A stretch of DNA of 64,000 nucleotides from Terribacillus aidingensis (GCF_900215625.1 NZ_OBEK01000007.1:1-64000), one strand, 5' to 3'; positions 29,875 to 45,842 are shown, numbered from the stretch's first letter. Numbers and translations are program-made. The notes: a model not told the origin generated them from the sequence alone.

Positions 29875-31953
29875 ATGGCTAGAGAGTTCTCCTTAGAAAA
29901 TACGCGTAATATCGGTATTATGGCTCACATCGATGCTGGTAAAACAACTGCTACAGAGCGTATTCTATTCTATACAGGACGTATCCATAAAATTGGAGAA
30001 ACACATGAAGGTGCTTCTCAAATGGACTGGATGGAGCAGGAGCAAGAGCGTGGTATCACAATCACCTCTGCTGCAACAACAGCTTCATGGAAAGGTCACC
30101 GTATCAACATCATTGATACACCAGGACACGTAGACTTCACAGTTGAAGTTGAACGTTCCCTGCGTGTTCTTGATGGCGCGGTAGCTGTCCTTGATGCACA
30201 GTCCGGTGTTGAGCCGCAAACTGAAACAGTTTGGCGTCAGGCTACAACATACGGTGTACCACGTATCGTATTCGTCAACAAAATGGATAAAACAGGTGCA
30301 GACTTCCTTTATTCCGTTAAGACGATGCATGAACGTCTGGGCGCAAATGCGCACCCAGTACAACTTCCAATCGGTGCGGAAGATGATTTCGAAGGAATCA
30401 TTGACCTGATCACAATGGAAGCTTTCTATTATCTTGATGATTTAGGACAGCGTTCTGAAGCTCGTGCTATTCCAGAAGATATGAAAGAACTTGCGGAAGA
30501 ATACCGCACAAACCTTATTGAAGCAGTAGCGGAACAAGATGAAAGTCTTATGGAACGCTACCTTGAAGGGGAAGAGTTCTCTAACGAAGAGCTTAAACAA
30601 GCGGTTCGTAATGCGACTCTATCTGTTGAATTCTACCCAGTATTCTGTGGTTCAGCATTCAAAAACAAAGGTGTACAGCTTCTAATTGACGGTGTAGTTG
30701 ATTACTTGCCAGCACCAACTGACGTACCGGCTATCGAAGGTATTGTTCCAGGTACTGAAGAACAAGTTGTACGTAAATCAAGCGACAGCGAGCCATTCAG
30801 TGCACTTGCATTTAAAGTTGCAACGGATCCGTTCGTTGGTAAACTAACCTTCTTCCGTGTGTACTCTGGTACATTGGATGCAGGTTCATACGTGAAAAAC
30901 TCTACGAAGGACAAGCGTGAGCGTGTAGGCCGTATCCTGCAAATGCATGCTAACACTCGTGAAGAGATTTCAACGGTTTACGCTGGTGATATCGCCGGAG
31001 CAGTAGGTTTGAAAGATACTTCAACTGGAGATACACTATGTGACGAGAAATCACTAGTTATTCTTGAGTCTATGGTATTCCCAGAACCAGTAATTTCTGT
31101 TGCGATCGAACCGAAAACAAAAGCAGACCAAGATAAAATGTCTGTTGCACTTGGTAAACTAGCTGAGGAAGATCCTACTTTCAGAACGGAAACAAACGTT
31201 GAAACTGGCCAGACTATTATCTCTGGTATGGGTGAGCTTCACTTGGATATCATCGTTGACCGTATGCGTCGCGAATTCAAGGTAGAAGCAAACGTAGGTG
31301 CTCCGCAAGTTGCTTACCGCGAAACATTCCGTGCATCTGCTGAAGTCGAAGGTAAATTCGTACGTCAGTCTGGTGGACGCGGACAGTTCGGTCACGTTTG
31401 GATCAAATTTGAGCCAAACGAAGAGGGTGCTGGTTTCGAGTTCGAAAACAAAATCGTTGGTGGTGTAGTTCCTCGTGAATACATCCCATCTGTTGAAGCT
31501 GGAATCAAAGAAGCGATGGAAAACGGTGTATTGGCTGGATATCCGCTAATCGACGTAAAAGCATCTCTATTTGATGGTAGCTACCACGATGTCGATTCCA
31601 ACGAGATGGCCTTTAAGGTTGCTGCTTCTATGGCGCTTAAAAACGCTAAGAACAAATGTCAGCCTGTCATCTTGGAGCCACTTGTAAAAGTGGAAGTTGT
31701 TATCCCTGAAGAATACATGGGAGACATCATGGGCGACATCACTTCCCGCCGCGGCCGTGTAGAAGGTATGGATACACGCGGACCTGCTCAAGTAGTTAAT
31801 GCATTCGTGCCACTAGCTGAAATGTTCGGTTACGCAACAGCGTTGCGTTCCAACACACAAGGCCGTGGAACTTACACAATGACATTCGACCACTATGAAG
31901 AAGTTCCGAAAAGCGTTGGAGAAGAAATTATTAAGAAAAACGCTGGTCAATAA
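29875..31953 (+). CDS. fusA: Elongation factor G
   Basis: EF-G catalyses translocation and, with RRF, ribosome recycling. The 692-residue GTPase has the P-loop AHIDAGKTT (17-25), the switch [11 protein letters not shown] and the NKMDKTGAD base-recognition motif, followed by domains II-V. Its size and composition are those of the main cellular EF-G, not a tetracycline-resistance homologue. It follows rpsG in the str operon. Confidence 0.98.
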   Translation: MAREFSLENTRNIGIMAHIDAGKTTATERILFYTGRIHKIGETHEGASQMDWMEQEQERGITITSAATTASWKGHRINIIDTPGHVDFTVEVERSLRVLDGAVAVLDAQSGVEPQTETVWRQATTYGVPRIVFVNKMDKTGADFLYSVKTMHERLGANAHPVQLPIGAEDDFEGIIDLITMEAFYYLDDLGQRSEARAIPEDMKELAEEYRTNLIEAVAEQDESLMERYLEGEEFSNEELKQAVRNATLSVEFYPVFCGSAFKNKGVQLLIDGVVDYLPAPTDVPAIEGIVPGTEEQVVRKSSDSEPFSALAFKVATDPFVGKLTFFRVYSGTLDAGSYVKNSTKDKRERVGRILQMHANTREEISTVYAGDIAGAVGLKDTSTGDTLCDEKSLVILESMVFPEPVISVAIEPKTKADQDKMSVALGKLAEEDPTFRTETNVETGQTIISGMGELHLDIIVDRMRREFKVEANVGAPQVAYRETFRASAEVEGKFVRQSGGRGQFGHVWIKFEPNEEGAGFEFENKIVGGVVPREYIPSVEAGIKEAMENGVLAGYPLIDVKASLFDGSYHDVDSNEMAFKVAASMALKNAKNKCQPVILEPLVKVEVVIPEEYMGDIMGDITSRRGRVEGMDTRGPAQVVNAFVPLAEMFGYATALRSNTQGRGTYTMTFDHYEEVPKSVGEEIIKKNAGQ

Positions 31954-32029
31954 TTGATTTTTTGCCAGTAATCAAGTATAACTTGTAGTGGAAGCCTGCG
32001 TGCGCGTGCGTATGCTTCCGCAATACAAG
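31954..32029 (+). promoter_or_regulatory. Putative tuf promoter and leader hairpin
   Basis: TTGATT (31954-31959) and TATAAC (31977-31982) are 17 bp apart, directly after the fusA stop. GGAAGC (31990-31995) pairs with GCTTCC (32014-32019), and CTTGTA (31982-31987) with TACAAG (32024-32029), forming a long hairpin before the tuf ribosome-binding site. A separate tuf promoter would raise EF-Tu above EF-G, as is known for B. subtilis. Confidence 0.55.
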
Positions 32030-32080
32030 AAACATACTATCTATTACATGATATTTTCTATATTTAAGGAGGAATTACTA

Positions 32081-33271
<1,191 letters not shown>

Positions 33272-33293
33272 GCTGATATAACAATATAGAAAA

Positions 33294-33324
33294 AACAGAC
33301 AGCAGACGTGCTGTCTGTTTTTTT
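33294..33324 (+). terminator. Terminator after tuf
   Basis: AACAGACAGC (33294-33303) pairs perfectly with GCTGTCTGTT (33310-33319) around AGACGT and runs into further T residues. Confidence 0.93.
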
Positions 33325-33381
33325 ATTTCCATTAACCAAACATTGGCAGCAGTGCTGTTTTGTAAAAAATGCCGAAACCAC

Positions 33382-33410
33382 TTGAAAACAGGTGGAAGCC
33401 TCTGTATAAT
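33382..33410 (+). promoter_or_regulatory. Upstream promoter of the S10 operon
   Basis: TTGAAA (33382-33387) and TATAAT (33405-33410) are 17 bp apart. It is the first of two promoter signals ahead of rpsJ and would give a leader of about 215 nt. Confidence 0.75.
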
Positions 33411-33461
33411 ACATAAAGTGTCATCTTATGAAAGATTACTGTTTAGAAACTGTAAATCTAG

Positions 33462-33941
<480 letters not shown>

Positions 33942-33968
33942 TTTTACAATAAATAGGAGGTGTAACGG

Positions 33969-34598
33969 ATGACGAAAGGAATCTTGGGACGCAAGATCGG
34001 CATGACACAGCTTTTCACTGAAAATGGTGAACTTCAAGCTGTTACAGTTATCCAAGCTGAACCAAACGTAATTCTTCAAAAGAAAACCGTCGAAACTGAT
34101 GGTTACAATGCATTGCAACTAGGATTTGCTGATCAGAAAGCAAACAACGCTAACAAACCTGCGAAGGGCCATGCTGAGAAAGCAAACACAACACCTAAGC
34201 GCTACATTCGTGAAATCCGTGACGCTGCTCTAGCTGAACATGAAGTTGGCCAAGAGCTAAGCGTAGAGATTTTCGCTGCAGGAGACGTTGTAGATGTAAC
34301 AGGTACTTCTAAAGGTAAAGGATTCCAAGGTGCGATCAAGCGCCACAACCAATCCCGCGGACCAATGTCACACGGTTCTCGTTACCACAGAAGACCAGGT
34401 TCTATGGGTGTAATTGACCCTATGCGCGTTTTCAAAGGTAAAGCACTACCAGGACAAATGGGCGGAGAGCAAATTACTGTTCAAAACCTTGAAATCGTTA
34501 AAGTTGACGCTGAGCGCAACCTTATCCTTGTAAAAGGTAACGTGCCTGGCGCGAAAAAATCTTACGTGAAAGTATCAGGTGCCGTAAAAGGTAACTAA
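33969..34598 (+). CDS. rplC: Ribosomal protein L3
   Basis: L3 starts 23S rRNA assembly near the peptidyl-transferase centre. The 209-residue protein starts [16 protein letters not shown] and has the central extension [19 protein letters not shown], with [13 protein letters not shown] reaching into the subunit. AATAGGAGGTG lies upstream of the ATG. It is 27 bases after rpsJ. Confidence 0.97.
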   Translation: MTKGILGRKIGMTQLFTENGELQAVTVIQAEPNVILQKKTVETDGYNALQLGFADQKANNANKPAKGHAEKANTTPKRYIREIRDAALAEHEVGQELSVEIFAAGDVVDVTGTSKGKGFQGAIKRHNQSRGPMSHGSRYHRRPGSMGVIDPMRVFKGKALPGQMGGEQITVQNLEIVKVDAERNLILVKGNVPGAKKSYVKVSGAVKGN

Positions 34599-34624
34599 TT
34601 CATAATACGAAGGGAGGATATATC

Positions 34625-35248
34625 ATGCCTAAAGTAGCACTATTCAACCAAAGCGGTTCTCAAGTCGGTGATATCGAATTGAACGATTCCGTTTTCGGTA
34701 TTGAGCCACACACACATGTATTACACGAAGCTGTACTAATGCAGCGTGCTTCTATGCGTCAAGGTACGCATAAAGTAAAAGGACGTTCTGAAGTACGAGG
34801 CGGCGGAAGAAAGCCATGGCGTCAAAAAGGTACTGGCCGTGCACGTCAAGGATCCATCCGTTCTCCACAATGGGTTGGCGGTGGAACTGTTTTCGGACCG
34901 ACTCCACGCAGCTACAGCTACAAACTACCTAAAAAAGTTCGTCGTCTAGCGCTTAAATCAGCACTATCTTCTAAAGTACAAGAAGAAAGCATCTTCGTTC
35001 TAGATAGCCTTGCATTTGATGCTCCTAAAACAAAAGATGTCGTTGCTATGCTTAACGCACTCAACGTAGATAAAAAGGTATTGATCGTTACTGCAGAAAA
35101 AGACGAAACAGTTGTACGTTCTGCTAACAACCTTAAAAACGTTAAAGTGTTGACACAAAGCGAAGTAAACGTTCTTGACTTGCTAACGCATGATAAGCTG
35201 ATCTTAACGAAAGAGGCAGCTGAAAAAGCAGGGGAGGTGCTTGCATAA
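34625..35248 (+). CDS. rplD: Ribosomal protein L4
   Basis: L4 lines the exit tunnel; in E. coli it represses the S10 operon, while in Bacillus that role is not established. The 207-residue protein carries the tunnel loop [21 protein letters not shown] with the macrolide-site residues in their usual form. Its stop codon overlaps the rplW start (TAATG), indicating coupling. Confidence 0.97.
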   Translation: MPKVALFNQSGSQVGDIELNDSVFGIEPHTHVLHEAVLMQRASMRQGTHKVKGRSEVRGGGRKPWRQKGTGRARQGSIRSPQWVGGGTVFGPTPRSYSYKLPKKVRRLALKSALSSKVQEESIFVLDSLAFDAPKTKDVVAMLNALNVDKKVLIVTAEKDETVVRSANNLKNVKVLTQSEVNVLDLLTHDKLILTKEAAEKAGEVLA

Positions 35249-35538
35249 TGAGAGATCCACGTGATATTATTAAGCGCCCTGTAATTACGGAACATTCTTC
35301 TGACCTTATGGTTGATAAGAAATATACGTTCGAAGTTGACAAACGCGCCAACAAGATCGAAATCAAACAAGCGGTTGAAGTGATCTTCGGTGTTAAAGTG
35401 GAGCAAATCAACACACTTAACCTTAAAGGTAAATTCAAACGTCAAGGTCGTTACGGCGGATTCCGCCCAGACCGTAAAAAAGCAGTTGTAACACTTACAG
35501 AAGACAGTAAAGAAATCGACTTCTTCGAAGGTGTTTAA
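35248..35538 (+). CDS. rplW: Ribosomal protein L23
   Basis: L23 sits at the tunnel exit and docks trigger factor and SRP. The 96-residue protein shows [16 protein letters not shown] and the C-terminal [25 protein letters not shown] inside the end of rplD serves as the ribosome-binding site. Confidence 0.96.
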   Translation: MRDPRDIIKRPVITEHSSDLMVDKKYTFEVDKRANKIEIKQAVEVIFGVKVEQINTLNLKGKFKRQGRYGGFRPDRKKAVVTLTEDSKEIDFFEGV

Positions 35539-35566
35539 GAACTAATAGAGAAGGAGGGAAACAAAG

Positions 35567-36397
35567 ATGGCGATTAAAAAGTATAAACCGACCACTAATG
35601 GACGTCGTAATATGTCCGTATCGGATTTTGCTGAAATCACAACTGACAAGCCTGAAAAATCATTGCTTGCACCGCTTCACAAACGTGGCGGACGTAACAA
35701 CCAAGGTAGATTGACAGTACGTCACCAAGGTGGCGGACATAAGCGTCAATACCGTATTATTGACTTTAAACGCGACAAAGATGGAATACCAGGACGCGTT
35801 GCTACAATCGAGTACGATCCAAACCGTACTGCGAATATCGCTCTTATTCACTATGTTGATGGTGAAAAACGCTACATCCTTGCTCCAAAAGGCTTGGAAG
35901 TAGGAACTGAAATCCTTTCTGGTGAAGGTGCTGACTTTAAAGTAGGTAACGCTATGGAACTTGCTTCTATCCCAGTTGGTACAATCATCCACAACATCGA
36001 ATTGAAGCCAGGTCGTGGCGCTCAGCTTGCTCGTTCTGCTGGTGCACAGGCTCAAATCCTTGGACGTGAAGGTAAATATGTTCTTGTAAGACTAACTTCT
36101 GGTGAAGTACGTCTAGTACTAGGTACTTGCCGTGCGACAGTAGGTCAAGTTGGTAACCTAGAACACGAATTAATCATCATTGGTAAAGCAGGACGTTCTC
36201 GTTGGAAGGGCAAACGCCCAACTGTACGTGGTTCTGTAATGAACCCTAATGATCACCCACACGGTGGTGGTGAAGGACGCGCTCCAATCGGACGTAAATC
36301 ACCAATGTCTCCATGGGGCAAACCGACACTTGGATACAAAACACGTAAACGTAACAAGCAGTCTGATAAATTTATCGTGCGTAAGCGTAAAAAATAA
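35567..36397 (+). CDS. rplB: Ribosomal protein L2
   Basis: L2 is needed for subunit joining and peptidyl-transferase function. The 276-residue protein has the RNA-binding OB-like core, the SH3-like domain and the C-terminal [21 protein letters not shown], with the conserved His of the family. An AAGGAGGG precedes the ATG by about 9 nt. Confidence 0.98.
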   Translation: MAIKKYKPTTNGRRNMSVSDFAEITTDKPEKSLLAPLHKRGGRNNQGRLTVRHQGGGHKRQYRIIDFKRDKDGIPGRVATIEYDPNRTANIALIHYVDGEKRYILAPKGLEVGTEILSGEGADFKVGNAMELASIPVGTIIHNIELKPGRGAQLARSAGAQAQILGREGKYVLVRLTSGEVRLVLGTCRATVGQVGNLEHELIIIGKAGRSRWKGKRPTVRGSVMNPNDHPHGGGEGRAPIGRKSPMSPWGKPTLGYKTRKRNKQSDKFIVRKRKK

Positions 36398-36454
36398 TGT
36401 GGTAGCAAGACGGGGATTTTCACCCGTCTCCATATCGCAAAGGGAGGTTTATGT

Positions 36455-36733
36455 ATGGGTCGCAGCTTGAAAAAAGGACCTTTCGCAGATGACCATTTGC
36501 TAAAGAAAGTCGACAAAATGAATGAAGACGATAAGAAGCAAGTAATCAGAACTTGGTCTCGTCGTTCAACTATTTTCCCAACATTCGTTGGACACACAAT
36601 CGCTGTCTACGATGGCCGTAAACACGTACCTGTTTATGTTACTGAAGATATGGTAGGTCATAAACTTGGTGAATTCGCACCAACTCGTACGTACAAAGGT
36701 CACGCAGCGGACGATAAGAAAACAAAACGCTAA
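36455..36733 (+). CDS. rpsS: Ribosomal protein S19
   Basis: S19 lies in the 30S head near the A-site finger. The 92-residue protein begins [19 protein letters not shown] and has the signature [34 protein letters not shown] lies upstream. It is 57 bases after rplB. Confidence 0.97.
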   Translation: MGRSLKKGPFADDHLLKKVDKMNEDDKKQVIRTWSRRSTIFPTFVGHTIAVYDGRKHVPVYVTEDMVGHKLGEFAPTRTYKGHAADDKKTKR

Positions 36734-36751
36734 GAGGGGAGGCAATCCTAA

Positions 36752-37093
36752 ATGCAAGCAAAAGCTATGGCAAAATCAGTTCGCATTGCTCCTCGTAAGG
36801 TTCGCTTAGTAGTTGATTTAATTCGAGGAAAAAATGTTGGAGAAGCTATTGCAATTCTGCGTCACACACAGCGTGGTGCATCATTGCCAGTAGAAAAAGT
36901 ACTTCGTTCTGCAGTTGCTAACGCAGAACATAACTATGAAATGGATACGGATAACCTTATTATCTCTGAAGCATTCGTTAACGAAGGTGCTACATTGAAA
37001 CGTTTCCGTCCACGTGCACAAGGTCGTGCAAGCCAAATCAACAAACGTACTAGCCACATTACAGTGGTTGTTACAGAAAAGAAGGAGGGTTAA
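36752..37093 (+). CDS. rplV: Ribosomal protein L22
   Basis: L22 forms part of the exit-tunnel constriction. The 113-residue protein contains [17 protein letters not shown] and the C-terminal hairpin [20 protein letters not shown], where macrolide-resistance changes occur; it appears wild type. GAGGGGAGG precedes the start by about 9 nt. rpsC starts three bases after the stop. Confidence 0.97.
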   Translation: MQAKAMAKSVRIAPRKVRLVVDLIRGKNVGEAIAILRHTQRGASLPVEKVLRSAVANAEHNYEMDTDNLIISEAFVNEGATLKRFRPRAQGRASQINKRTSHITVVVTEKKEG

Positions 37094-37096
37094 GCA

Positions 37097-37738
37097 GTGG
37101 GTCAAAAAGTAAATCCGACAGGTCTTCGCGTCGGCGTCATCCGTGACTGGGATTCCAAATGGTACGGTGGCAAAGATTACGCCGATTTATTACACGAAGA
37201 TATCAGAATCCGTGATTATTTAGAACAACGTTTGAAAGATGCTGCGCTTTCCAAAGTGGAAATCGAACGTGCTGCTAACCGTGTAAACATCTCTATTCAT
37301 ACTGGTAAACCTGGTATGGTAATTGGTAAAGGCGGTTCTGAAGTTGAAGCGCTTCGTAAAGCTCTAAACAGCCTTACTGGCAAACGTGTTCACATCAACA
37401 TCGTAGAAGTGAAACGTGTCGATCTTGATGCTAAATTGGTAGCAGACAACATCGCTCGTCAGCTTGAAAACCGTATTTCATTCCGTCGTGCGCAGAAACA
37501 AACATTGCAGCGTGCAATGCGTGCTGGTGCTAAAGGTATCCGTACACAAGTTTCTGGTCGTCTAGGCGGAGCAGACATCGCTCGTGCAGAATCTTATAGC
37601 GAAGGAACAGTTCCACTTCATACTCTACGTGCTGACATTGACTATGGCACAGCTGAAGCTGACACAACTTATGGTAAGCTTGGTATTAAAGTATGGATTT
37701 ACCGTGGCGAAGTCCTTCCAACAAAAAACAACCGATAA
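37097..37738 (+). CDS. rpsC: Ribosomal protein S3
   Basis: S3 lines the mRNA entry channel and has helicase activity with S4. The 213-residue protein begins [19 protein letters not shown], has the KH signature [16 protein letters not shown] and ends soon after [14 protein letters not shown], a little shorter than in B. subtilis. The start is GTG; AGGAGGG lies at the end of rplV. Confidence 0.97.
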   Translation: MGQKVNPTGLRVGVIRDWDSKWYGGKDYADLLHEDIRIRDYLEQRLKDAALSKVEIERAANRVNISIHTGKPGMVIGKGGSEVEALRKALNSLTGKRVHINIVEVKRVDLDAKLVADNIARQLENRISFRRAQKQTLQRAMRAGAKGIRTQVSGRLGGADIARAESYSEGTVPLHTLRADIDYGTAEADTTYGKLGIKVWIYRGEVLPTKNNR

Positions 37739-37756
37739 GGAAGGGGGAAAAGCATT

Positions 37757-38191
37757 ATGTTAATGCCTAAACGCGTAAAATATCGTAGACAACACCGTGG
37801 TAAATTGAATGGTCGTGCTAAAGGCGGTACAGAAGTTGCATTTGGTGAATGGGGTCTTCAAGCTTTAGATCCAGCTTGGATTACTAGCCGTCAAATCGAA
37901 TCTGCCCGTATTGCAATGACTCGTTACATGAAACGTGGCGGTAAAGTATGGATCAAAATCTTCCCGGATAAGCCATACACTAAAAAGCCTCTAGAAGTTC
38001 GAATGGGTTCTGGTAAAGGTTCACCTGAAGGTTGGGTAGCTGTTACAAAACCTGGTAAAATTATGTTCGAAGTCGCTGGAGTACCTGAAGAGGTGGCTCG
38101 CGAAGCATTGCGTCTTGCTTCTCATAAACTACCAGTAAGAACAAAGATCGTAAAACGTGAAGAAATTGGTGGTGAAATCAATGAAGGCTAA
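37757..38191 (+). CDS. rplP: Ribosomal protein L16
   Basis: L16 shapes the A site and the 5S rRNA contact. The 144-residue product starts [15 protein letters not shown] and contains [16 protein letters not shown] and the signature [19 protein letters not shown]. Starting at 37757 matches the B. subtilis length of 144. Its 3' end overlaps rpmC by 11 nt. Confidence 0.97.
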   Translation: MLMPKRVKYRRQHRGKLNGRAKGGTEVAFGEWGLQALDPAWITSRQIESARIAMTRYMKRGGKVWIKIFPDKPYTKKPLEVRMGSGKGSPEGWVAVTKPGKIMFEVAGVPEEVAREALRLASHKLPVRTKIVKREEIGGEINEG

Positions 38192-38381
38192 TGAAATCAA
38201 AGAACTTACCACTGCCGAAATTGAACAAAAAGTTAAGTCTCTTAAAGAAGAACTTTTCAACCTGCGCTTCCAATTAGCTACTGGACAGCTTGAGAATACT
38301 GCACGTATTCGCACAGTCCGTAAAACAATTGCTCGCATGAAGACTGTTGTTCGTGAAAGAGAAGTAAGCGTAAATAACTAA
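38181..38381 (+). CDS. rpmC: Ribosomal protein L29
   Basis: L29, beside L23 at the tunnel exit, is a 66-residue helical hairpin: [16 protein letters not shown], then [18 protein letters not shown] and [13 protein letters not shown]. The ATG at 38181 is set by homology and lies inside rplP, with GGTGGTG upstream, so translation is probably coupled to rplP. Confidence 0.95.
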   Translation: MKANEIKELTTAEIEQKVKSLKEELFNLRFQLATGQLENTARIRTVRKTIARMKTVVREREVSVNN

Positions 38382-38403
38382 ATTCCGAGAGGAGGTTCGC
38401 GAC

Positions 38404-39079
<676 letters not shown>

Positions 39080-39114
39080 TACACTTAATGCCTTGTTAAG
39101 GAGGTGCAGTACAC

Positions 39115-39426
39115 ATGCATGTTAAAAAAGGTGACAAAGTCAAAGTAATCACTGGTAAAGATCGTGGTAAAGAAGGTACCATCCTTGAAGCTTATCCGAA
39201 GAAGAACCGTGTTCTTGTCGAAGGCGTAAACATCGTCAAAAAACACGCAAAACCTTCTCAGGATAACCCGCAGGGCGGAATCCTTGACATCGAAGCAGCT
39301 ATTCACGTTTCTAACGTAATGCTGATCGATCCTAAAACTGGAGAGCCTACTCGCGTTGGCTACGAAGTGAAAGACGGCAAAAAAGTCCGTATCGCTAAGA
39401 AATCCGGTCAAGCTATCGATAAATAA
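39115..39426 (+). CDS. rplX: Ribosomal protein L24
   Basis: L24 is an assembly initiator with an N-terminal KOW motif: [20 protein letters not shown]. The 103-residue protein continues with [11 protein letters not shown] and ends in a lysine-rich tail. AAGGAGG lies about 10 nt before the ATG. Confidence 0.97.
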   Translation: MHVKKGDKVKVITGKDRGKEGTILEAYPKKNRVLVEGVNIVKKHAKPSQDNPQGGILDIEAAIHVSNVMLIDPKTGEPTRVGYEVKDGKKVRIAKKSGQAIDK

Positions 39427-39451
39427 TTTCTTCTGAAAGGAGGGCTACTCG

Positions 39452-39991
39452 ATGAATGAATTGAAACAAAGATACCAAAGCGAAATTTCTCCATCTCTAT
39501 TGGAAAAATTCAGCTACAAATCCGTTATGGAAGTACCAAAGATCGAAAAGATCGTAATCAACATGGGTGTCGGTGACGCCGTTCAAAACTCTAAAGCACT
39601 TGATTCTGCAGTAGAAGAATTGGCTTTGCTTGCTGGTCAGCAGCCTATCATCACGAAAGCGAAGAAATCTATCGCAGGTTTCCGTCTACGTGAAGGTATG
39701 CCAATCGGAGCGAAAGTTACATTGCGCGGAGAGCGTATGTATGAATTCCTTCAAAAATTAGTCGCAGTTTCTCTTCCACGTGTACGTGACTTCCGTGGAA
39801 TCTCAAACAAAGCGTTTGACGGTCGTGGAAACTACACGCTAGGTGTTAAAGAACAGCTAATCTTCCCAGAAATCAATTACGATAAAGTAAGTAAAGTACG
39901 TGGAATGGACATCGTTATCGTAACTACAGCCAACACTGACGAAGAAGCTCGTGAGCTACTAACTCAGCTAGGCATGCCTTTCCAAAAATAA
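39452..39991 (+). CDS. rplE: Ribosomal protein L5
   Basis: L5 binds 5S rRNA and the P-site tRNA. The 179-residue protein has [16 protein letters not shown], the tRNA-contact loop [18 protein letters not shown], and the C-terminal [23 protein letters not shown] precedes the start. rpsN follows after 21 bases. Confidence 0.98.
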   Translation: MNELKQRYQSEISPSLLEKFSYKSVMEVPKIEKIVINMGVGDAVQNSKALDSAVEELALLAGQQPIITKAKKSIAGFRLREGMPIGAKVTLRGERMYEFLQKLVAVSLPRVRDFRGISNKAFDGRGNYTLGVKEQLIFPEINYDKVSKVRGMDIVIVTTANTDEEARELLTQLGMPFQK

Positions 39992-39997
39992 AGGTAA

Positions 39998-40198
<201 letters not shown>

Positions 40199-40229
40199 TC
40201 CCCTAAATCAGGGAAGGAGGTAATGATTA

Positions 40230-40628
40230 ATGGTTATGACAGATCCTATCGCAGATATGCTAACTCGTATTCGTAATGCAAATACTGTTCGTCATGAAAA
40301 ACTGGAGCTTCCTGCTTCTAAGTTAAAAAAGGATGTTGCTGATATCCTTAAACGTGAAGGCTTTATTCGCGATTACGAATTCGTAGAAGATGATAAACAA
40401 GGTGTTCTACGCATCTTTTTGAAATACGGTAAAAACGACGAGCGTGTTATCACTGGTATTAAACGTATCAGTAAGCCTGGTCTTCGTGTTTACGCGAAAT
40501 CTGACGAGATTCCACGTGTCCTAAACGGACTTGGTATCGCAGTTGTTTCAACTTCTAAAGGCGTATTGTCTGATAAAGAAGCACGTGAGCAAGCTGTAGG
40601 CGGCGAAGTGCTAGCATACGTTTGGTAA
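40230..40628 (+). CDS. rpsH: Ribosomal protein S8
   Basis: S8 binds the central domain of 16S rRNA and in E. coli represses the spc operon. The 132-residue protein begins [18 protein letters not shown] and has the C-terminal signature [15 protein letters not shown]. The first of two in-frame ATGs is used, as in B. subtilis; AAGGAGG lies upstream. Confidence 0.97.
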   Translation: MVMTDPIADMLTRIRNANTVRHEKLELPASKLKKDVADILKREGFIRDYEFVEDDKQGVLRIFLKYGKNDERVITGIKRISKPGLRVYAKSDEIPRVLNGLGIAVVSTSKGVLSDKEAREQAVGGEVLAYVW

Positions 40629-40657
40629 TATTTCACAATAAGTAAGGAGGTGCACAT

Positions 40658-41194
40658 ATGTCCCGCGTAGGTAAAAAGATTCTTGAAATCCCTGCAGGAG
40701 TTGAAATCACTAACGATAACAACACTGTGACTGTTAAAGGTCCTAAAGGGGAACTAACTCGTACATTCAACCAAGATATGGTGATCAAAATCGAAGAGAA
40801 CGTTCTTACTGTTGAACGCCCATCTGAAAGTAAGGAACACCGTACTCTTCACGGAACTACTCGTTCCATTCTTGGTAACATGGTAGAAGGCGTACACACT
40901 GGTTTCGAGAAAGCTCTTGAAATCATCGGTGTAGGTTACCGTGCTACTAAACAAGGTGAGAAAGTCGTAATCAACGCTGGTTACTCTCACCCAGTTGAAG
41001 TTGAAAACCGTGATGGAATTGAAGTCGAAGTACCTTCTAACACTCGTGTAGTAGTTAAAGGTATCGATAAGGAAGCAGTTGGCGCAGTTGCAGCTAACAT
41101 CCGTGCAATCCGTCCTCCAGAGCCTTACAAAGGTAAAGGAATCCGTTACGAAGGCGAATTCGTACGTCGTAAAGAAGGTAAAACAGCGAAATAA
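40658..41194 (+). CDS. rplF: Ribosomal protein L6
   Basis: L6 binds near the sarcin-ricin loop. The 178-residue protein has two duplicated alpha/beta domains and the C-terminal signature [22 protein letters not shown] precedes the ATG by about 7 nt. rplR follows after 32 bases. Confidence 0.97.
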   Translation: MSRVGKKILEIPAGVEITNDNNTVTVKGPKGELTRTFNQDMVIKIEENVLTVERPSESKEHRTLHGTTRSILGNMVEGVHTGFEKALEIIGVGYRATKQGEKVVINAGYSHPVEVENRDGIEVEVPSNTRVVVKGIDKEAVGAVAANIRAIRPPEPYKGKGIRYEGEFVRRKEGKTAK

Positions 41195-41226
41195 GGTTTT
41201 CTTGGAACCAGAAAGGAGTGACCTGA

Positions 41227-41589
41227 ATGATTACAAAAGCTGCAAAAAACGAATTGCGTAAGAGAAGACACAACCGTGTCCGTAAGAGCATTTCAGGAAC
41301 ATCTGAGCGTCCGCGTTTGAACGTTTACCGTTCAAACAAACACATCTACGCACAGCTAATCGATGATACAACTGGCAAAACAATTGCTAACGCTTCTACT
41401 AAGGATGCAAGCCTTAACCTAGAATCTACTAGCAATGTGGAAGCTGCTCAGAAAGTCGGAGAAGCAGTTGCTAACCGTGCGAAAGAAGCTGGCGTAACAA
41501 CAATCGTATTTGACCGTGGAGGATATCTATACCACGGACGTGTAAAAGCATTGGCTGAAGCAGCTCGTGAAGCTGGACTTCAATTCTAA
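41227..41589 (+). CDS. rplR: Ribosomal protein L18
   Basis: L18 joins 5S rRNA to the large subunit with L5. The 120-residue protein has an arginine-rich N terminus ([14 protein letters not shown]), [18 protein letters not shown] and the C-terminal [31 protein letters not shown] precedes the ATG. Confidence 0.97.
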   Translation: MITKAAKNELRKRRHNRVRKSISGTSERPRLNVYRSNKHIYAQLIDDTTGKTIANASTKDASLNLESTSNVEAAQKVGEAVANRAKEAGVTTIVFDRGGYLYHGRVKALAEAAREAGLQF

Positions 41590-41595
41590 TCGTAA

Positions 41596-42114
<519 letters not shown>

Positions 42115-42127
42115 GGAGGGAAAGCAC

Positions 42128-42310
42128 ATGGCTAACAAATTAGAAATCACCCTCAACCGCAGTACGATCGGAAGACTTGAGAAACAGCGCAAAACTGTTG
42201 CTGCTCTAGGTCTTAAGAAAATCCGTCAATCAGTTGTCTTGGAAGACAACCCAACTGTGCGCGGTATGATTAACGTAGTTTCTCATCTAGTAACAGTTAA
42301 AGAAGTATAA
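42128..42310 (+). CDS. rpmD: Ribosomal protein L30
   Basis: A 60-residue L30: [50 protein letters not shown] precedes the ATG. Located 13 bases after rpsE, as in other Bacillaceae. Confidence 0.96.
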   Translation: MANKLEITLNRSTIGRLEKQRKTVAALGLKKIRQSVVLEDNPTVRGMINVVSHLVTVKEV

Positions 42311-42340
42311 TGATTCAAATGTAAAAGAGGAGGTGCCATT

Positions 42341-42780
42341 ATGAAACTTCATGAATTGAAGTCAGCAGAAGGAACACGTAAGACTCGCAATCGTGTAGGT
42401 CGCGGTATGTCTTCAGGTAACGGTAAAACATCGGGCCGCGGACATAAAGGACAAAAAGCACGTTCTGGCGGCGGTGTACGTCTAGGTTTCGAAGGTGGAC
42501 AAATGCCACTATTCCAACGTCTTCCTAAACGTGGATTCACAAACATCCACCGTACTGAGTACTCAATCGTTAACCTTGATTCCCTTAACCGTTTCGAAGA
42601 GGGAACTGAAGTAACTCCAGAGCTTCTACTAGAAAGCGGAGTTGTTAGCAAATTGAGAGCCGGTATCAAAGTTCTAGGTAACGGGAATCTTGAAAAGAAA
42701 CTTACTGTTAAAGCTCACAAGTTCTCAGCTTCTGCTAAAGAAGCGATTGAGGCAGCGGGCGGTCAAACAGAGGTGATCTA

Positions 42781-42781
<1 letters not shown>
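42341..42781 (+). CDS. rplO: Ribosomal protein L15
   Basis: L15 is a late-assembly protein whose N-terminal Gly/Arg-rich tail ([20 protein letters not shown]) penetrates 23S rRNA. The 146-residue protein ends in the conserved [17 protein letters not shown]. Its stop codon overlaps the secY ATG (TAATG), coupling translocase synthesis to ribosomal proteins. Confidence 0.97.
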
Positions 42782-44759
<1,978 letters not shown>

Positions 44760-45140
44760 TACAGGTGTGCAAACTATACTCTCTTAAAACGGATGGAATT
44801 GTTCTTTAGCTCTTAATAGCGTAAGGATGCATTCTGTCCCTTGATAGAGTATAATAGACCTCGTGGTAGAGTTGAAACGATTTACATTTGTGACTCGTTC
44901 AAACTTCCATCATCGGAACCGTGCCTTACTGATATCCTGACGCTAATTGACAAGGCTGAATATGAACAATCATGAAACAAATTGTGTTCCAGTTTGTGGA
45001 CTTTATATAGATTCCCTAACATGCAGCTTTCCTAACCTGGACATCTGGGCAGGAAGGTGGTAGAATATGCTCCTTGTTTGCAGCATATAATGCTAACTTA
45101 TGTACAGCTTCGAAACGAGCTAAACTGAAGGTGATCATGT
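44760..45140 (+). other. Gap where map would be expected
   Basis: These 381 bases hold no credible gene on either strand and no recognisable piece of methionine aminopeptidase. A TATAAT (44850-44855) is present without a good -35 partner. No clear T-run terminator is seen. The stretch may be a remnant left after loss of map, or a leader for the next genes. Confidence 0.5.
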
Positions 45141-45448
45141 TTGAGCGAAACGAATACAGTTCCACAAATCGGGCAGGTTGTTCGTATCGTACATGGGCGA
45201 GAAGCAGGCCAGCTTGCGATTGTCATTCGAAAAATTGACAGTCGTTTTGTGTTGCTTGCTGACGGTGATAAACGCAGATTTGATTCTCCAAGCGCAAAGC
45301 TTTGCGCCATGTAGAGCTGCTGCCGTATATATCTCCGGAAGTCCGGATCAGTCTTCTAGAAGCTGGTCGCGTAACCAATGGTAAACTGCGATTTGCGATA
45401 TCTACTTATGTCAATCATACCGTGAAGAGATTTGAAGAAGGGAGATAG
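45141..45448 (+). pseudogene. KOW-domain protein (YbzG-like), frameshifted
   Basis: The first 57 codons from TTG 45141 (after AAGGTGATC) read as a KOW protein: IGQVVRIVHGREAGQLAIV and LLADGDKRRFDSP, then stop at 45312. In the next frame from 45293 the protein resumes as RKALRHVELLPYISPEV and LLEAGRVTNGKLRFAIS to a stop at 45446. Adding one A at CCAAGCGC (around 45289-45294) restores SPKRKALRHVEL without a gap. The gene is therefore broken by a one-base deletion in a short A run, or the base is a sequencing error. Intact homologues between map and infA have about 100 residues and unknown function. Confidence 0.85.
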
Positions 45449-45452
45449 ACCG

Positions 45453-45671
45453 ATGGCGAAAGATGATGCAATTGAAGTAGAAGGAACTGTCACCGATACA
45501 TTGCCAAATGCGCAATTTAAGGTGGAGTTAGAGAATGGCCACACCGTTTTAGCACATGTTTCCGGTAAAATTCGTATGCACTTTATTCGAATTCTTCCAG
45601 GAGATAAAGTAACGGTAGAGCTTTCCCCTTATGACTTAACTAAAGGACGTATTACGTACCGTTATAAATAA
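45453..45671 (+). CDS. infA: Translation initiation factor IF-1
   Basis: IF-1 blocks the A site during initiation. The 72-residue OB-fold protein begins [19 protein letters not shown] and contains [23 protein letters not shown], nearly invariant in Firmicutes. ATG 45453 follows GAAGGGAG. An extension to 45432 lies inside the preceding gene's end and is rejected. Confidence 0.97.
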   Translation: MAKDDAIEVEGTVTDTLPNAQFKVELENGHTVLAHVSGKIRMHFIRILPGDKVTVELSPYDLTKGRITYRYK

Positions 45672-45703
45672 ATTGACTAGCTCCGATACTAAAGGAGGAA
45701 TAG

Positions 45704-45820
<117 letters not shown>

Positions 45821-45842
45821 TACAAGGAGGTGCACGTAGCTA

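Noticed and set aside
44858-44871. 14-base inverted match between ACCTCGTGGTAGAG here and CTCTACCACGAGGT at 48170-48183
   Set aside because: Matches of this length are expected by chance in 64 kb; neither copy forms a local structure of note.
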